DNA of 64,000 nt from JBLIRR01 sp049472395 (GTDB taxonomy: Bacteria > SZUA-182 > DTGQ01 > JBLIRR01). This document shows positions 17,776 through 28,500 of this stretch, piece after piece. Numbering within the stretch: position 1 is the stretch's first letter; every line of letters starts with the position of its first letter. Made by a program: the position numbers and the translations under genes. The notes below the pieces were generated by a model that was not told the origin of the DNA, made no database searches, and worked only from the letters and a program-made list of their open reading frames with translations. Location of the stretch: the NCBI GenBank assembly GCA_049472395.1, contig JBLIRR010000026.1, forward strand, positions 25,989-89,988, written 5' to 3'.

Positions 17776-20700
17776 ATGCTTGTCAACCCCAAAAATGAAC
17801 CTGTTGCAATCATTGGTATAGGCTGTCACCTGCCCGGAGGTATTCAATCCACGGAAGACTTATGGGAATTATTAATCAATAAAAAGGATGCTATTGTTGA
17901 TGTCCATGAAGATCGGTGGAACAATCGGTTGTTTTTTGATCCTGATAATGAAAAGATGGGCAAAACATATATCTATCAGGGTGGATTTTTAAAAGAAGAC
18001 ATCACTCTTTTTGACACATTATTTTTTGGAATTTCTCCACGGGAAACCCCCAATATAGATCCTCAACAACGGTTACTTCTCGAGGTCACGTATGAAGCGA
18101 CAGAGGACGCTGGCTTACAACTGGAGTCACTCAGAGGGAAAAACATTGGAGTTTTCATTGGCGGATTTTTCCTTGACTTTATGCTCATGCAACTCAGTCC
18201 TCTTAATCGCTCAAGAGTAAACATGCATACCCCTACGGGGTATTCAATGGGCACATTATCCAATAGATTATCCTATACGTTTGATTTCAGGGGCCCCAGT
18301 CTGACTATCGATACAGCCTGTTCTTCATCACTTGTTGCCATCCATTATGCCTGTCAAAGTATCTGGAATCATGAAAGTTCAATGGCTATAGCCGGCGGGT
18401 GCCATGTGATGTTGAGACCCGAATCATTTATCATGCTTGCGAAAGGTAATTATCTTTCAAAACATGGAAGATGTAAAGCGTTTGATGAGGATGCAGCAGG
18501 GTATGTCCGCGGTGAGGGTGCTGCGGTAGTCATCTTAAAATCCTATGAACAAGCTCTTGAGGATAATGATCCAATATACGCATTGATAAGGGCCAGTGGC
18601 GTTAACCAGGATGGACAGACCCCGGCAATTTCTATGCCCAATTCTTACTCGCAGGAAGCATTAATTAGACAAGTATATAAAGCTGGGGGAATTGATACAG
18701 AGAACATTCATTATGTTGAAGCCCATGGGACAGGTACACAGGCTGGAGATCCCGCAGAAATGAGGGCTATTAACGCTGTTTTAGCCGAGCGCAAAAACAA
18801 TAATGTCAAGGTCCCTATTGGATCTATTAAAACAAACCTGGGGCATATGGAAGCAGTTGCTGGCGTGGGAGGTTTGATTAAGGCTGCATTATGTTTGAAG
18901 CATAAAAAGGTGCCGCCTAACCTTCATTTTTCCACTCCCAATCCGAAGCTCGATTATGAACAATTATGTATGCGAGTCCCCACAGAAGTAGAAGATCTTC
19001 CAAAAGACTGTATTTCCTATAGCGCAGTAAATAGCTTTGGCTTCGGAGGAACCAATGCCCACGTTGTGCTTCAGGAAGTTCCTCCGAGACAAAATATACA
19101 CCCATTACATGCTCCCTCAGATAAATGTCTCCACATCCTGCCACTTTCGGCCAGAAGCAATGAAGCATTGAGAGATTTAGCACAAAAATATGCTCACTAT
19201 ATCCAAAAAGGCGAATGTAATTTAAAAGATTTATTATATAGCGCTGCAAAACGGCGAACCCATCATCATACGCGGTTGAGTATCATTGCTGAGTCAACTA
19301 AAAAAATGGTTGAGTTATTATCATCTTTTGGTAAAGGAGAAATATATAAGGGTATTATATCAAACCAGATATTAGGTAATACGCCATCGAAAATCGCTTT
19401 TATTTTTACCGGGATGGGTCCCCAATGGTGGGGAATGGGTAGAGAACTCATGGAGAAAGAGTCACTATTTCACGAGACACTCAAGGTCTGTGATGATATA
19501 TTTCAAGGACATGCAGGGTGGTCAATGATGGAAGAGTTATTAAAAGATGAACAATCTTCTCGAATGATGGAAACCCAAATCGCTCAGGTTGCCAATTTCT
19601 TTATTCAAGTAGCGCTTACTGAACTCTACAAGAAATATGGCATTTTTGCAGATGGGATTGTGGGTCACAGTGTTGGGGAAGTAACTGCTATGTATGTAAG
19701 CGGGGCACTCTGCCTTGAAGATGCTTTATTGGTAAGTCTTCATCGAAGCAGGTTGCAGCAGACCTTAGCGGGAAAGGGAAAACTGTTGGCCGTTGGATTA
19801 TCAGAGGATGATGCTGTCAATTTACTGGAATTATACCCTAATAATTCAATTGCTGCTATTAATAGCCCCAATTCTGTAACCATCGCGGGTAGGGAGGAAG
19901 ATCTTGAAGAAATGGCGCGGCTCCTCCAAGCCAAAGAGATATTTAATAAGATGTTACGAGTAGAGATTCCCTACCACAGTTCCTTTATGGATGTGATTAA
20001 AGATGAGTTGTTTGAATCTCTCAAGGGGCTTCAGCCAAAATCAATTAAAATTCCTCTTTATTCAACGGTAACTGGCAAGCAAATACAAGGAACTGCGGGT
20101 GATGCATCATATTGGTGGCACAATGTCCGTCAACCGGTCAGATTTACCCACGCGATTAATAGCATGATTGAGGCGGGATATAGACTCTTCCTTGAAGTCG
20201 GCCCCCATCCCGTGCTGGGCAATTCCATTAAGGAATGCCTTCACGCCTCCGGAAACAATGGTATCACTCTCCACTCTTTAAAACGAAAAGAGCCTGAATT
20301 ATTCACTTTCTATGAGACTTTGGGAACCTTGCACACACTTGGCATAACCCTTAATTGGGATCATTTTACATCCGGCGGAACCTATATGAAGCTGCCTTGT
20401 TATCCCTGGCAAAAAGATCGATACCCCTTTAATGAAACAGAGGTCTCGTTACAAGACCGTCTCGGATTACCCGGCCATCCTTTTTTAAATAAAAAGCTTC
20501 AGATTCCGTATGATGCATATGAGGTGGACCTCACTCCATCCCTCTTTCCTTTTCTTACAGAGCACCGTGTTCGGAATATGCCGGTATTCCCTGGAGCAGG
20601 GTATATTGAAGGCGGATTAGCATTATTTATGCGAGAGGAGGAGGGAAATTGTACATGTTCATTGGAAAATATTACATTACATACTATGTTGATAATTGAA

Positions 20701-23148
20701 GAGAGCAAGGTTCAACGTCTTCATTTACGGTTTGACGCTAAAACCAGGGATTATACCATTTATAGTAAAGTTGAAGAAGATGGAGCTGAATGGATACAAC
20801 ATGCGAGCGGGAGAATTCTCCCGGAATCTTTTACTCTGACTAATAATTCATTGCCTTGTGTTACAGAATTGAAAAAACGCTGTCCTGAATCACTCGATGT
20901 TAAGCACTTTTATCAAAAACTCGAAATGCTTGGATTACGCTATTTCCCATTTTTCAGGACAGTTAAAGAGCTTTACAAGGGAGAAGGAGAACTGCTTGCC
21001 CGTATAGAAGGGCATGATTCTCTTTCTAGTGCCAGTGATGATTATTTTCTCCACCCTACAATATTGGATGGAGGGATACAAACATTGGCTGCTCTCTCTC
21101 CTCACTTAATGATTCCGGCTAAGATCGGACAGGTTAATTTTTTCCGTTCAGCGGGAACATCATGTTGGAGCTATCTTAGAATTAATAATAACACTGAAAC
21201 CTCTATTGAGGGAAATCTTTACTTGCTCGATGACAAAGGTCAGATTCTCGCAGAGCTCAAGGAGCTTGAATGTCAAAGAGTTCCTGAAAACAAAGAGGAA
21301 AAAGATGCGATAAGAGACACATTGCTTTATGATATCGTATGGGAGGAATCAGCAGGGCCGGCTTCAGCTGAGATACCATGTCAATGGCTGATCTTTGCTC
21401 AGGAATGTGATGAGACGGAGAAGTTAATCAATCACTTAATTAGTCGCGCTCTTCCATATACCCTGGTGTTAAATGGGGCCTATGATAATAAAATAGATAA
21501 TTTTGAAAAAATGAGTGAGGTGATCTCCAATTTACAGGAAAAACTCTTTACACATATCGTTATTTGGGAAGGCTCTCAAGGTGTGCATACTATCGGAGAA
21601 GTCTCGGAAATTATCGATCAGAGTATGTTTATACTACATCTGGTTCAGGCATGGATTAAAATAAGGAAAGAAGAAAACATTACACTCTGTATGATTTCCC
21701 ATAATGCACAGATTATTGTGAATCAAGATCAAGGAGATAATCTTAGTGCTGGTTCATTATGGAATCTGGGGCGTCTTATTAGTAATGAACATGATACTAT
21801 TCGATGCAAGGGTGTCGATCTTGAAAGGGAAGTGGGAGAGGATGCAATAACGCAAGTTGTGAATGAGTTATTATCAGATAATGATGATCATAATGTCGCA
21901 TTCCGATCCGGAAGGCGATTTGTTCAACGGCTTCTTCACACTTCAATACATAAAGAAATAGATAATGAGAGAATCAGAGGCATTAAAACCGATTCTACTT
22001 ATTTAATCACCGGAGGGACAAGGGGCCTGGGACTTGAAATTGCGAAATGGCTATCCTCACAAGGTGCGGATCACCTTGTCCTGCTGAGCCGGACGGGAGC
22101 AAAAACTCCGGAAATCAAAAATGCTCTCACATACATGGAGAAGCAGGGGACAAATATTGTGGCAACTGCCGTAGATATTAGTGATGATGAAAGTGTGCAC
22201 AATGTAATAAAGCAGATAAAGGACACAATGCCTCCTCTGCGGGGAATTTTTCATTGCGCCATGGTTTTAGATGATGGATTTATCATTGACATGGAAAGAG
22301 AAAGATTTAGTCGGGTGATTATGCCAAAAGTGGCAGGGGCTCTCAATCTACATTACCATACAAAAGACTATCCATTGGATTTTTTCATTTCCTTTTCTTC
22401 TATAGCTTCAATCATTGGGAATCCGGGACAGGTCAATTATATTGTCGCGAATAGTTTTTTAGAATCCTTTGCCCATTTCAGGAAAGCTCATGGTCTTGCG
22501 GGCACTACCTTAAATCTTGGGGTTTTATCTGATGTGGGAGTGGCTTCACGCAGCAGTAATGTGCAATCATTGCTTGAGAAGTCAGGGTTGAGGGGTATAA
22601 CGGCGGATCAGGTCCTTCACGCTCTTGAGTTAATCATTCACCATGGACCACCACAGATCGGTCTTTTTGATATTGATTGGAAGGTGTGGATACAGCATAA
22701 TCCGGGTGTTGCCAAATCTTCTTTATTTACAAAAATAATAACAACAAATAAAGTACAGGAGAATAATTCAAACCGGCTGCAAACACACCTGGATTGTATG
22801 GCGGCAATGGATGCCCATGAACGAATGAGTTATATACAGATGATTGTATCAGAAGAATTGGCACGAGTATTGCGGTTGCCAGTTGATAAAATCAGTAAAA
22901 AAAGGTCAATCATGGATCAAGGGGTAGATTCTCTCCTAATGGTTGAGCTTCGAAACCTCTTGAATGAGAAATTGGGAGTGAGTCTTTCATCAACAACATT
23001 ATTCAATTATCCAACAATAGAGAAAGCGACTGAATATTTCCTGAAAAATATTTTTAAGATTGAAAAAAGAGAACGGGATATACAAGAAGATAGTCAGACC
23101 TTGAAGGATTTTGAAAGCCTCTTGGCAAAAGTATCCGAAGAAAGGTGA
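17776..23148 (+). CDS. PKS1: type I KS-AT-DH-KR-ACP
   Basis: A 1790-residue single-module PKS. The KS has C182 (DTACSSS), H317 (EAHGTGT) and H357 (KTNLGH). The integral AT has S632 in GHSVGE; its specificity region reads YHSS (733-736), neither the malonyl HAFH nor the methylmalonyl YASH form. The DH has H930 and D1098, but the usual Gly of HxxxGxxxxP is Asn. The KR has a GGTRGLG cofactor motif and S1542, Y1555, N1559, with LDD after the conserved HCA, indicating a B-type KR. The ACP serine is S1719 (GVDSL). No ER or TE is present. The ATG at 17776 has a GGAG site; an ATG at 17761 does not. It is the only large PKS here with both its own AT and a full reducing loop. Confidence 0.92.
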   Translation: MLVNPKNEPVAIIGIGCHLPGGIQSTEDLWELLINKKDAIVDVHEDRWNNRLFFDPDNEKMGKTYIYQGGFLKEDITLFDTLFFGISPRETPNIDPQQRLLLEVTYEATEDAGLQLESLRGKNIGVFIGGFFLDFMLMQLSPLNRSRVNMHTPTGYSMGTLSNRLSYTFDFRGPSLTIDTACSSSLVAIHYACQSIWNHESSMAIAGGCHVMLRPESFIMLAKGNYLSKHGRCKAFDEDAAGYVRGEGAAVVILKSYEQALEDNDPIYALIRASGVNQDGQTPAISMPNSYSQEALIRQVYKAGGIDTENIHYVEAHGTGTQAGDPAEMRAINAVLAERKNNNVKVPIGSIKTNLGHMEAVAGVGGLIKAALCLKHKKVPPNLHFSTPNPKLDYEQLCMRVPTEVEDLPKDCISYSAVNSFGFGGTNAHVVLQEVPPRQNIHPLHAPSDKCLHILPLSARSNEALRDLAQKYAHYIQKGECNLKDLLYSAAKRRTHHHTRLSIIAESTKKMVELLSSFGKGEIYKGIISNQILGNTPSKIAFIFTGMGPQWWGMGRELMEKESLFHETLKVCDDIFQGHAGWSMMEELLKDEQSSRMMETQIAQVANFFIQVALTELYKKYGIFADGIVGHSVGEVTAMYVSGALCLEDALLVSLHRSRLQQTLAGKGKLLAVGLSEDDAVNLLELYPNNSIAAINSPNSVTIAGREEDLEEMARLLQAKEIFNKMLRVEIPYHSSFMDVIKDELFESLKGLQPKSIKIPLYSTVTGKQIQGTAGDASYWWHNVRQPVRFTHAINSMIEAGYRLFLEVGPHPVLGNSIKECLHASGNNGITLHSLKRKEPELFTFYETLGTLHTLGITLNWDHFTSGGTYMKLPCYPWQKDRYPFNETEVSLQDRLGLPGHPFLNKKLQIPYDAYEVDLTPSLFPFLTEHRVRNMPVFPGAGYIEGGLALFMREEEGNCTCSLENITLHTMLIIEESKVQRLHLRFDAKTRDYTIYSKVEEDGAEWIQHASGRILPESFTLTNNSLPCVTELKKRCPESLDVKHFYQKLEMLGLRYFPFFRTVKELYKGEGELLARIEGHDSLSSASDDYFLHPTILDGGIQTLAALSPHLMIPAKIGQVNFFRSAGTSCWSYLRINNNTETSIEGNLYLLDDKGQILAELKELECQRVPENKEEKDAIRDTLLYDIVWEESAGPASAEIPCQWLIFAQECDETEKLINHLISRALPYTLVLNGAYDNKIDNFEKMSEVISNLQEKLFTHIVIWEGSQGVHTIGEVSEIIDQSMFILHLVQAWIKIRKEENITLCMISHNAQIIVNQDQGDNLSAGSLWNLGRLISNEHDTIRCKGVDLEREVGEDAITQVVNELLSDNDDHNVAFRSGRRFVQRLLHTSIHKEIDNERIRGIKTDSTYLITGGTRGLGLEIAKWLSSQGADHLVLLSRTGAKTPEIKNALTYMEKQGTNIVATAVDISDDESVHNVIKQIKDTMPPLRGIFHCAMVLDDGFIIDMERERFSRVIMPKVAGALNLHYHTKDYPLDFFISFSSIASIIGNPGQVNYIVANSFLESFAHFRKAHGLAGTTLNLGVLSDVGVASRSSNVQSLLEKSGLRGITADQVLHALELIIHHGPPQIGLFDIDWKVWIQHNPGVAKSSLFTKIITTNKVQENNSNRLQTHLDCMAAMDAHERMSYIQMIVSEELARVLRLPVDKISKKRSIMDQGVDSLLMVELRNLLNEKLGVSLSSTTLFNYPTIEKATEYFLKNIFKIEKRERDIQEDSQTLKDFESLLAKVSEER

Positions 23149-23174
23149 AATAATCAATTAAGGAGTAGAGGTAA

Positions 23175-25556
23175 ATGAACACAAACAACGGTCCGGAATT
23201 AATCTACGACAAAGAGAAAACAATTCAGGAATTGTTTGAACAACAGGTGGCAAGAACACCTCGCCAGATCGCATTAGTGTTTGAGGATCAAGAGATCACG
23301 TATGCCGAGCTGAACAGGAGGGCAAACCAGCTTGGCCGGTATTTAAGATTATCAGGTATCGGCATGGGCGATATTATCGCCATTATGCTCAACCGATCTG
23401 TCGATATGATTGTTGCGCTCCTCGGTGTTTTAAAATCCGGCGCTGCCTATTTACCGATTGATCCGCTCTATCCCTCTGAACGGGTCAAGTATATGTTATC
23501 GAATTGTAACTCAGCGTTATTAATTACAAAATATGAATCTCACGAAGGAGAGTTAAAGGAAGAAAATATTTTATCCATAAACAATGAAAAAATCTATCGA
23601 GAAACCAGCAATAATCTTGAAATAATCAACAAATCCTATGACCTGGCATATATCATTTTTACCTCAGGATCAACCGGCAAACCAAAAGGTGTCATGATTG
23701 AACATCGCGCTGTACACAATTTTTGTGTGGGTATCGCTCATCTGATTGATTTCAACCTCTCGAAAAGAATATTAGGACTTACAACCATCTCTTTTGATAT
23801 TTTTGTCTTGGAAACCTTTATACCTCTTATTACCGGAACGCGTATATATTTAGCCAATGAAGAACAGCAAATGGATTCTCAATTATTAAGTGAATTTATC
23901 ATAGGGCATGAAATTAATATGGTTCAGATAACACCTTCACGGCTGCAAATGTTATTGGCGCATCCGAAAAGCCGTGAGGCATTAAGCTTTGTGAAAGAAA
24001 TTATGGTAGGCGGTGAAGCGTTCCCGTCTCAATTGCTGCATACCCTGCAAGAATACCCTTTTCTCAGAATATTTAACATGTATGGCCCCACTGAAACAAC
24101 GGTATGGTCATCGGTCAAAGAGCTGACCCACTCACAAGAAGTGACAATAGGAAAACCTCTCGCGAATACACAAATGCTTATTCTCGATGAAAACCACTCT
24201 CCACTGCCGGTAAATGAAATCGGGGAATTGTGCATATCCGGGGATGGTTTGGCACGAGGATACATGGATGATGAAAGCAAAACCGCTAAAAAGTTTATTG
24301 CGCACCCGCTTATTCAAGGGCAACGGATTTATAAAACAGGTGATCTTGCCCAAAAACTTGAGAATGGCGAGATAAAGATAGTGGGGAGAAATGATACACA
24401 AGTAAAGGTGAGAGGATATCGGATTGAATTAAAGGAAATTGAAGAAGGATTAATGAGTCATGCAGCAATTTATAATGCCGCAGTCCTCGCCTTTGATGAT
24501 AAATTCGGATACAAATATCTTGTGGGTTATTACACCTCTGATCAGGAGATCCCCGTATCTTCAATTAAATCATATCTGGCCGATTTTTTGCCCGCTTATA
24601 TGATCCCCTCTATTATTGTGTATTTAAAATCTTTTCCCTTGACCCCCAATGGAAAGCTCAATAGAAAAGCACTCCCGAAACCTGAAACCACATCATATGA
24701 CGACCTCGTCGTGCCTGAGTCTGACATTCAGAAAAAAATTTTATCTTTATGGATGAGCATACTTCCCACAAAACATATTGGTGTTCATGACAATTTCTTT
24801 GATATTGGCGGTAATTCATATCTGCTGGTTTTAATGAGCACGAGATTAAATGAGCTGTTTCCGAATAAAGTAGAGGTTGCGGACATTTTTGCCCATCCAA
24901 CTATTAGCAAATTAGCTAATTTTATTGAAAAAAATAATAATGAGGTTTATTTAAAGGGAAATATAGAATTTCAGTCATTAAATTTTCCTTCCACTTATTT
25001 TCAGGAGGGTGATGAAGATGACAATTCCATATATAGTTTTACCATTGATGGTGACATGTTCACCCATATTGATTTCTTATCATCTCATTATAGCGTGCCT
25101 GTAGAACTTGTGTTTATATCATTATTCCTGTTTCTTTTATCTCAGATTACAGGGGAAACGAGCCTTAACATTCCACTTTTAAAGAAGGGCCGCACAATAA
25201 ATTCATTGGCCATGAATTTTGCTGGAATTGATGATTTATCAGAAATACTCCATCAAATAAAGGAAAAAGAGGATATGGCAACTCATGATTCCGGATATGA
25301 TATAGAAACAATAAAATCCTTCATAAACAATGGGGAGAAAAAAATGGGGAGTGTGCTGATTATTAACGGAGAGAGCGATTCTGATGGCTTAATAAACATT
25401 TTCGATATGATAGTAAACATATATCAGGATTCGGAAAAAATAAATTTTCAGCTTGAATTTAATCCCGCTACATTTAAAAAATCAAAGATGGAAGAATTAA
25501 TTAACAAATATTTGGATTTTATAAATTTGGTTGCATGTGGTGTTGAAACAGCATAA
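23175..25556 (+). CDS. NRPS: glycine-type A-PCP with half condensation domain
   Basis: A 793-residue protein. The A domain (about 1-510) has intact core motifs (FTSGSTGKPKG, MYGPTET, YKTGDLA) and the A10 Lys K494 in TPNGKLNRK. Aligning to GrsA by eye, the pocket residues read D-I-L-Q-M-G-M-V-W-K, very close to the known glycine code DILQLGLIWK. The PCP (about 525-590) has S548 in GGNSY. The last 190 residues match only the C-terminal half of a condensation domain (LVFISLFLFLLSQITGETS, then KKGRTINSLAMNFAG); the half carrying HHxxxDG is missing. No upstream C domain exists either. Glycine would be handed to a KS or to a C domain in trans. The start has AAGGAG. Confidence 0.88.
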   Translation: MNTNNGPELIYDKEKTIQELFEQQVARTPRQIALVFEDQEITYAELNRRANQLGRYLRLSGIGMGDIIAIMLNRSVDMIVALLGVLKSGAAYLPIDPLYPSERVKYMLSNCNSALLITKYESHEGELKEENILSINNEKIYRETSNNLEIINKSYDLAYIIFTSGSTGKPKGVMIEHRAVHNFCVGIAHLIDFNLSKRILGLTTISFDIFVLETFIPLITGTRIYLANEEQQMDSQLLSEFIIGHEINMVQITPSRLQMLLAHPKSREALSFVKEIMVGGEAFPSQLLHTLQEYPFLRIFNMYGPTETTVWSSVKELTHSQEVTIGKPLANTQMLILDENHSPLPVNEIGELCISGDGLARGYMDDESKTAKKFIAHPLIQGQRIYKTGDLAQKLENGEIKIVGRNDTQVKVRGYRIELKEIEEGLMSHAAIYNAAVLAFDDKFGYKYLVGYYTSDQEIPVSSIKSYLADFLPAYMIPSIIVYLKSFPLTPNGKLNRKALPKPETTSYDDLVVPESDIQKKILSLWMSILPTKHIGVHDNFFDIGGNSYLLVLMSTRLNELFPNKVEVADIFAHPTISKLANFIEKNNNEVYLKGNIEFQSLNFPSTYFQEGDEDDNSIYSFTIDGDMFTHIDFLSSHYSVPVELVFISLFLFLLSQITGETSLNIPLLKKGRTINSLAMNFAGIDDLSEILHQIKEKEDMATHDSGYDIETIKSFINNGEKKMGSVLIINGESDSDGLINIFDMIVNIYQDSEKINFQLEFNPATFKKSKMEELINKYLDFINLVACGVETA

Positions 25557-25566
25557 GGAATTAAAT

Positions 25567-28500
25567 GTGGAAGGGAGATCAAAGAAAAGGATGAACAAAA
25601 AACTATTAAATATTAAAAATTTAAATCTCTCTAAAGATTTACATAAATTCGATATCAAGATAAAAGAGATATCAAAGAAAGATATAGCTATAATAGGAAT
25701 GGCGGGCTCCTTTGGCAGTGCTCGAAATATTAATGAATTTTGGGATCTGCTAAGATCAGGAACAGATTTTATTCGGGAATTTCCTTACCATAGGAGGAAG
25801 TATGTTGATGAATACTATCGTAATAAAGGTGTTCCTGAGGAACACAAAAAGGAATATATGATAGGCGGTTTTTTAGAAAATGTGGATGAATTTGATTACA
25901 ATCATTTTTCGATTTCACCCAAAGAAGCCAATCTAATGGATCCCCACCAACGGCTTTTTTTGCAGACTGCATGGAATGCCATAGAGGATGCTGGTTATGG
26001 CGGAGAGAAGATCAGGGGTACCAATACAGGGATTTTTTTAGGCTATAGTAGTGATTTTGGGGAAGAATATAAAGAGTTTATAAAAGTGAGTGACCCGGAA
26101 TCACTTGAATTAGCTGTTGTCCCCAATTTGAGATCTGCAATTGCAAGCAGGATCTCATATCTTTTGGATTTAACCGGGCCCTCTATGCTGGTGGATACTG
26201 CCTGTTCCTCTGCTTTAATGGCCCTCCATTTAGCCTGTAAATCCTTACAACGAAGTGAATGTGACATGGCCATCGCTGGAAGCATAAGACTCCTGATCAT
26301 GCCAACGAGAAAAGATAGGGAGGTACGCATTGGCCTTGAAGAAATCTTAGGCGTTGAATCAAAATCAGGCAGGACAAGAACCTTCGACGATGATTCAGAT
26401 GGCACAGGATTGGGTGAAGGAGTGGGGACAGTAGTCCTCAAATCTTTAAATAGAGCCATTGAAGACAATGACCATGTATATGCCGTCATAAAGGGATCAG
26501 CTACCAATCAGGATGGGAGCTCCATTGGAATGACGGCGCCAAATTTGGAGGCTCAAGCCACGGTCATAAAAAAAGCCTGGCAAGATGCAGGAGTAAATCC
26601 TGAAACAATTTCGTATATTGAAGTGCATGGCACAGGCACCAATTTAGGAGATCCCATAGAAATAAAGGGCTTAGAAAAAGCTTTTAGGCACTATTCAAAT
26701 AAAAAGCAGTTTTGCAGCATTGGTTCGGTGAAAACGAATGTGGGACATCTGGATAATGCCGCTGGAATAGTAAGCCTTTTTAAAGCTGTTTTATCAATGA
26801 TACATGGAGAAATCCCCCCGAATTTACATTTTAACAAGCTCAACAGAAAAATTAATTTGATAGAATCACCGGTATTTGTGAATGATATATTAAGGGAATG
26901 GAAAATGGATCAAGGACCGAGAAGGTGTGGAATTAGCTCCTTCGGATTAAGCGGTACCAATTGCCATATCGTGCTAGAGGAAGCACCCTCACCCCAAAAT
27001 GCTGCATCCGTAAAGGAACATGTACACATTTTCTCCTTATCCGCAACCAGTGAAGAATCTTTGTTATTATTACTTTCAGAGTTCAAAACATTTTTAGAAA
27101 AAAAAGATAACATTGATATTGAATCTCTCTGTTATACTGCCAATACAGGCAGAGACCATTATTCATACCGGCTGGCCTTAGTGGTTCACGATATTGATGA
27201 TCTTAAGTCAAAATTAAATACTATTGACACTTTTGATGGAAATAGAGAAGTGAATGGGATTTTCTATAAAAGGCATTGGGTCGTTCCTACAGACCAATTA
27301 GTTAGTAGTGATATGGAAATCTCTGAAGAAAAAAAAAAAATTATTTCATCCCAGGCAGATGAAACAATAAAGGCTTTAGCTACTGAAAATGAAAATCGCT
27401 TACATTACCTAATGAAATTAAGTGAGCTTTATGTGAGAGGTGCGCATATTAATTGGGAAGAACTCTATCAAACCAGAGGATATAAGATAAAAAAAATGAG
27501 AATTCCTACCTATCCCTTTGCAAAAAAGAAATGCTGGGTAAAATACAATAAAAAATCCGGGCTTTCCAAAAACCGATGGGATAAAAAATTATCGTATCCC
27601 CTTATTGACACCCTTGCGCTCAATGTAAAGGACACGCTCATTTTCTCTTCGACGCTCAGTGTCGCTCAGCAGTGGGTTCTCAATGAACATAGAATATTAG
27701 GACAATATGTGCTGCCCGGGACAACGTATATTGAAATGATAATGGAAATAATTCACTATTATTATAATAATGCTCAATTTCAATTATCCAATATAACATT
27801 TCTTAATCCCATGTTTGTGGAAGAGGGTCAATACAAAGAGATTCAAATAATCCTTAATGATAAGAATAATTATATAGAATTTATTATTACGAGTAAATCA
27901 TTTACCAGTGATGAGTGGATTATTCATGCTGAAGGTCGATTATCTCACGCTATACTGAGCACACATCTCGCCACATATAATCTTGAGAATATAAAAAAGC
28001 GACTGCATAAGGAGAATATTGATACATACCTCGATATTGAAAAAAATAGAACTGAAATTGAAGTTGGAGCACGATGGGAATGCTTGAAAACAATTTATAT
28101 AAGCGGGAAGGAATTTTTAGCCTTTTTGGAACTTCCGGACGTATATGCTGATGACCTTCTCCATTATATTACTCATCCTGCCTTACTGGATAGCGCGGTT
28201 AATGTGCTCAATTCAAATATAACTAAAGAGTTGTATCTCCCCTTTTCATATAAAGCCATAACGTTTTTTCAAAGATTACCAAGAAGCATCTGGTGTTATT
28301 TGAGAAAGAGGGAAAAGGGGAATGTTGAAACAACAAGTTTTGATATCACCATTCTTGATAAAGCTGAGAATAGAATTGCTGAGATTGAAGAATATACTAT
28401 AAAAAAAGTTAATAGTCATGAAAAGCATATAATACAGAATTATCATGAAGATAATAATTTTTATCATCTGGCATGGAAAATGAGTGAGCTTAAAGACAAT

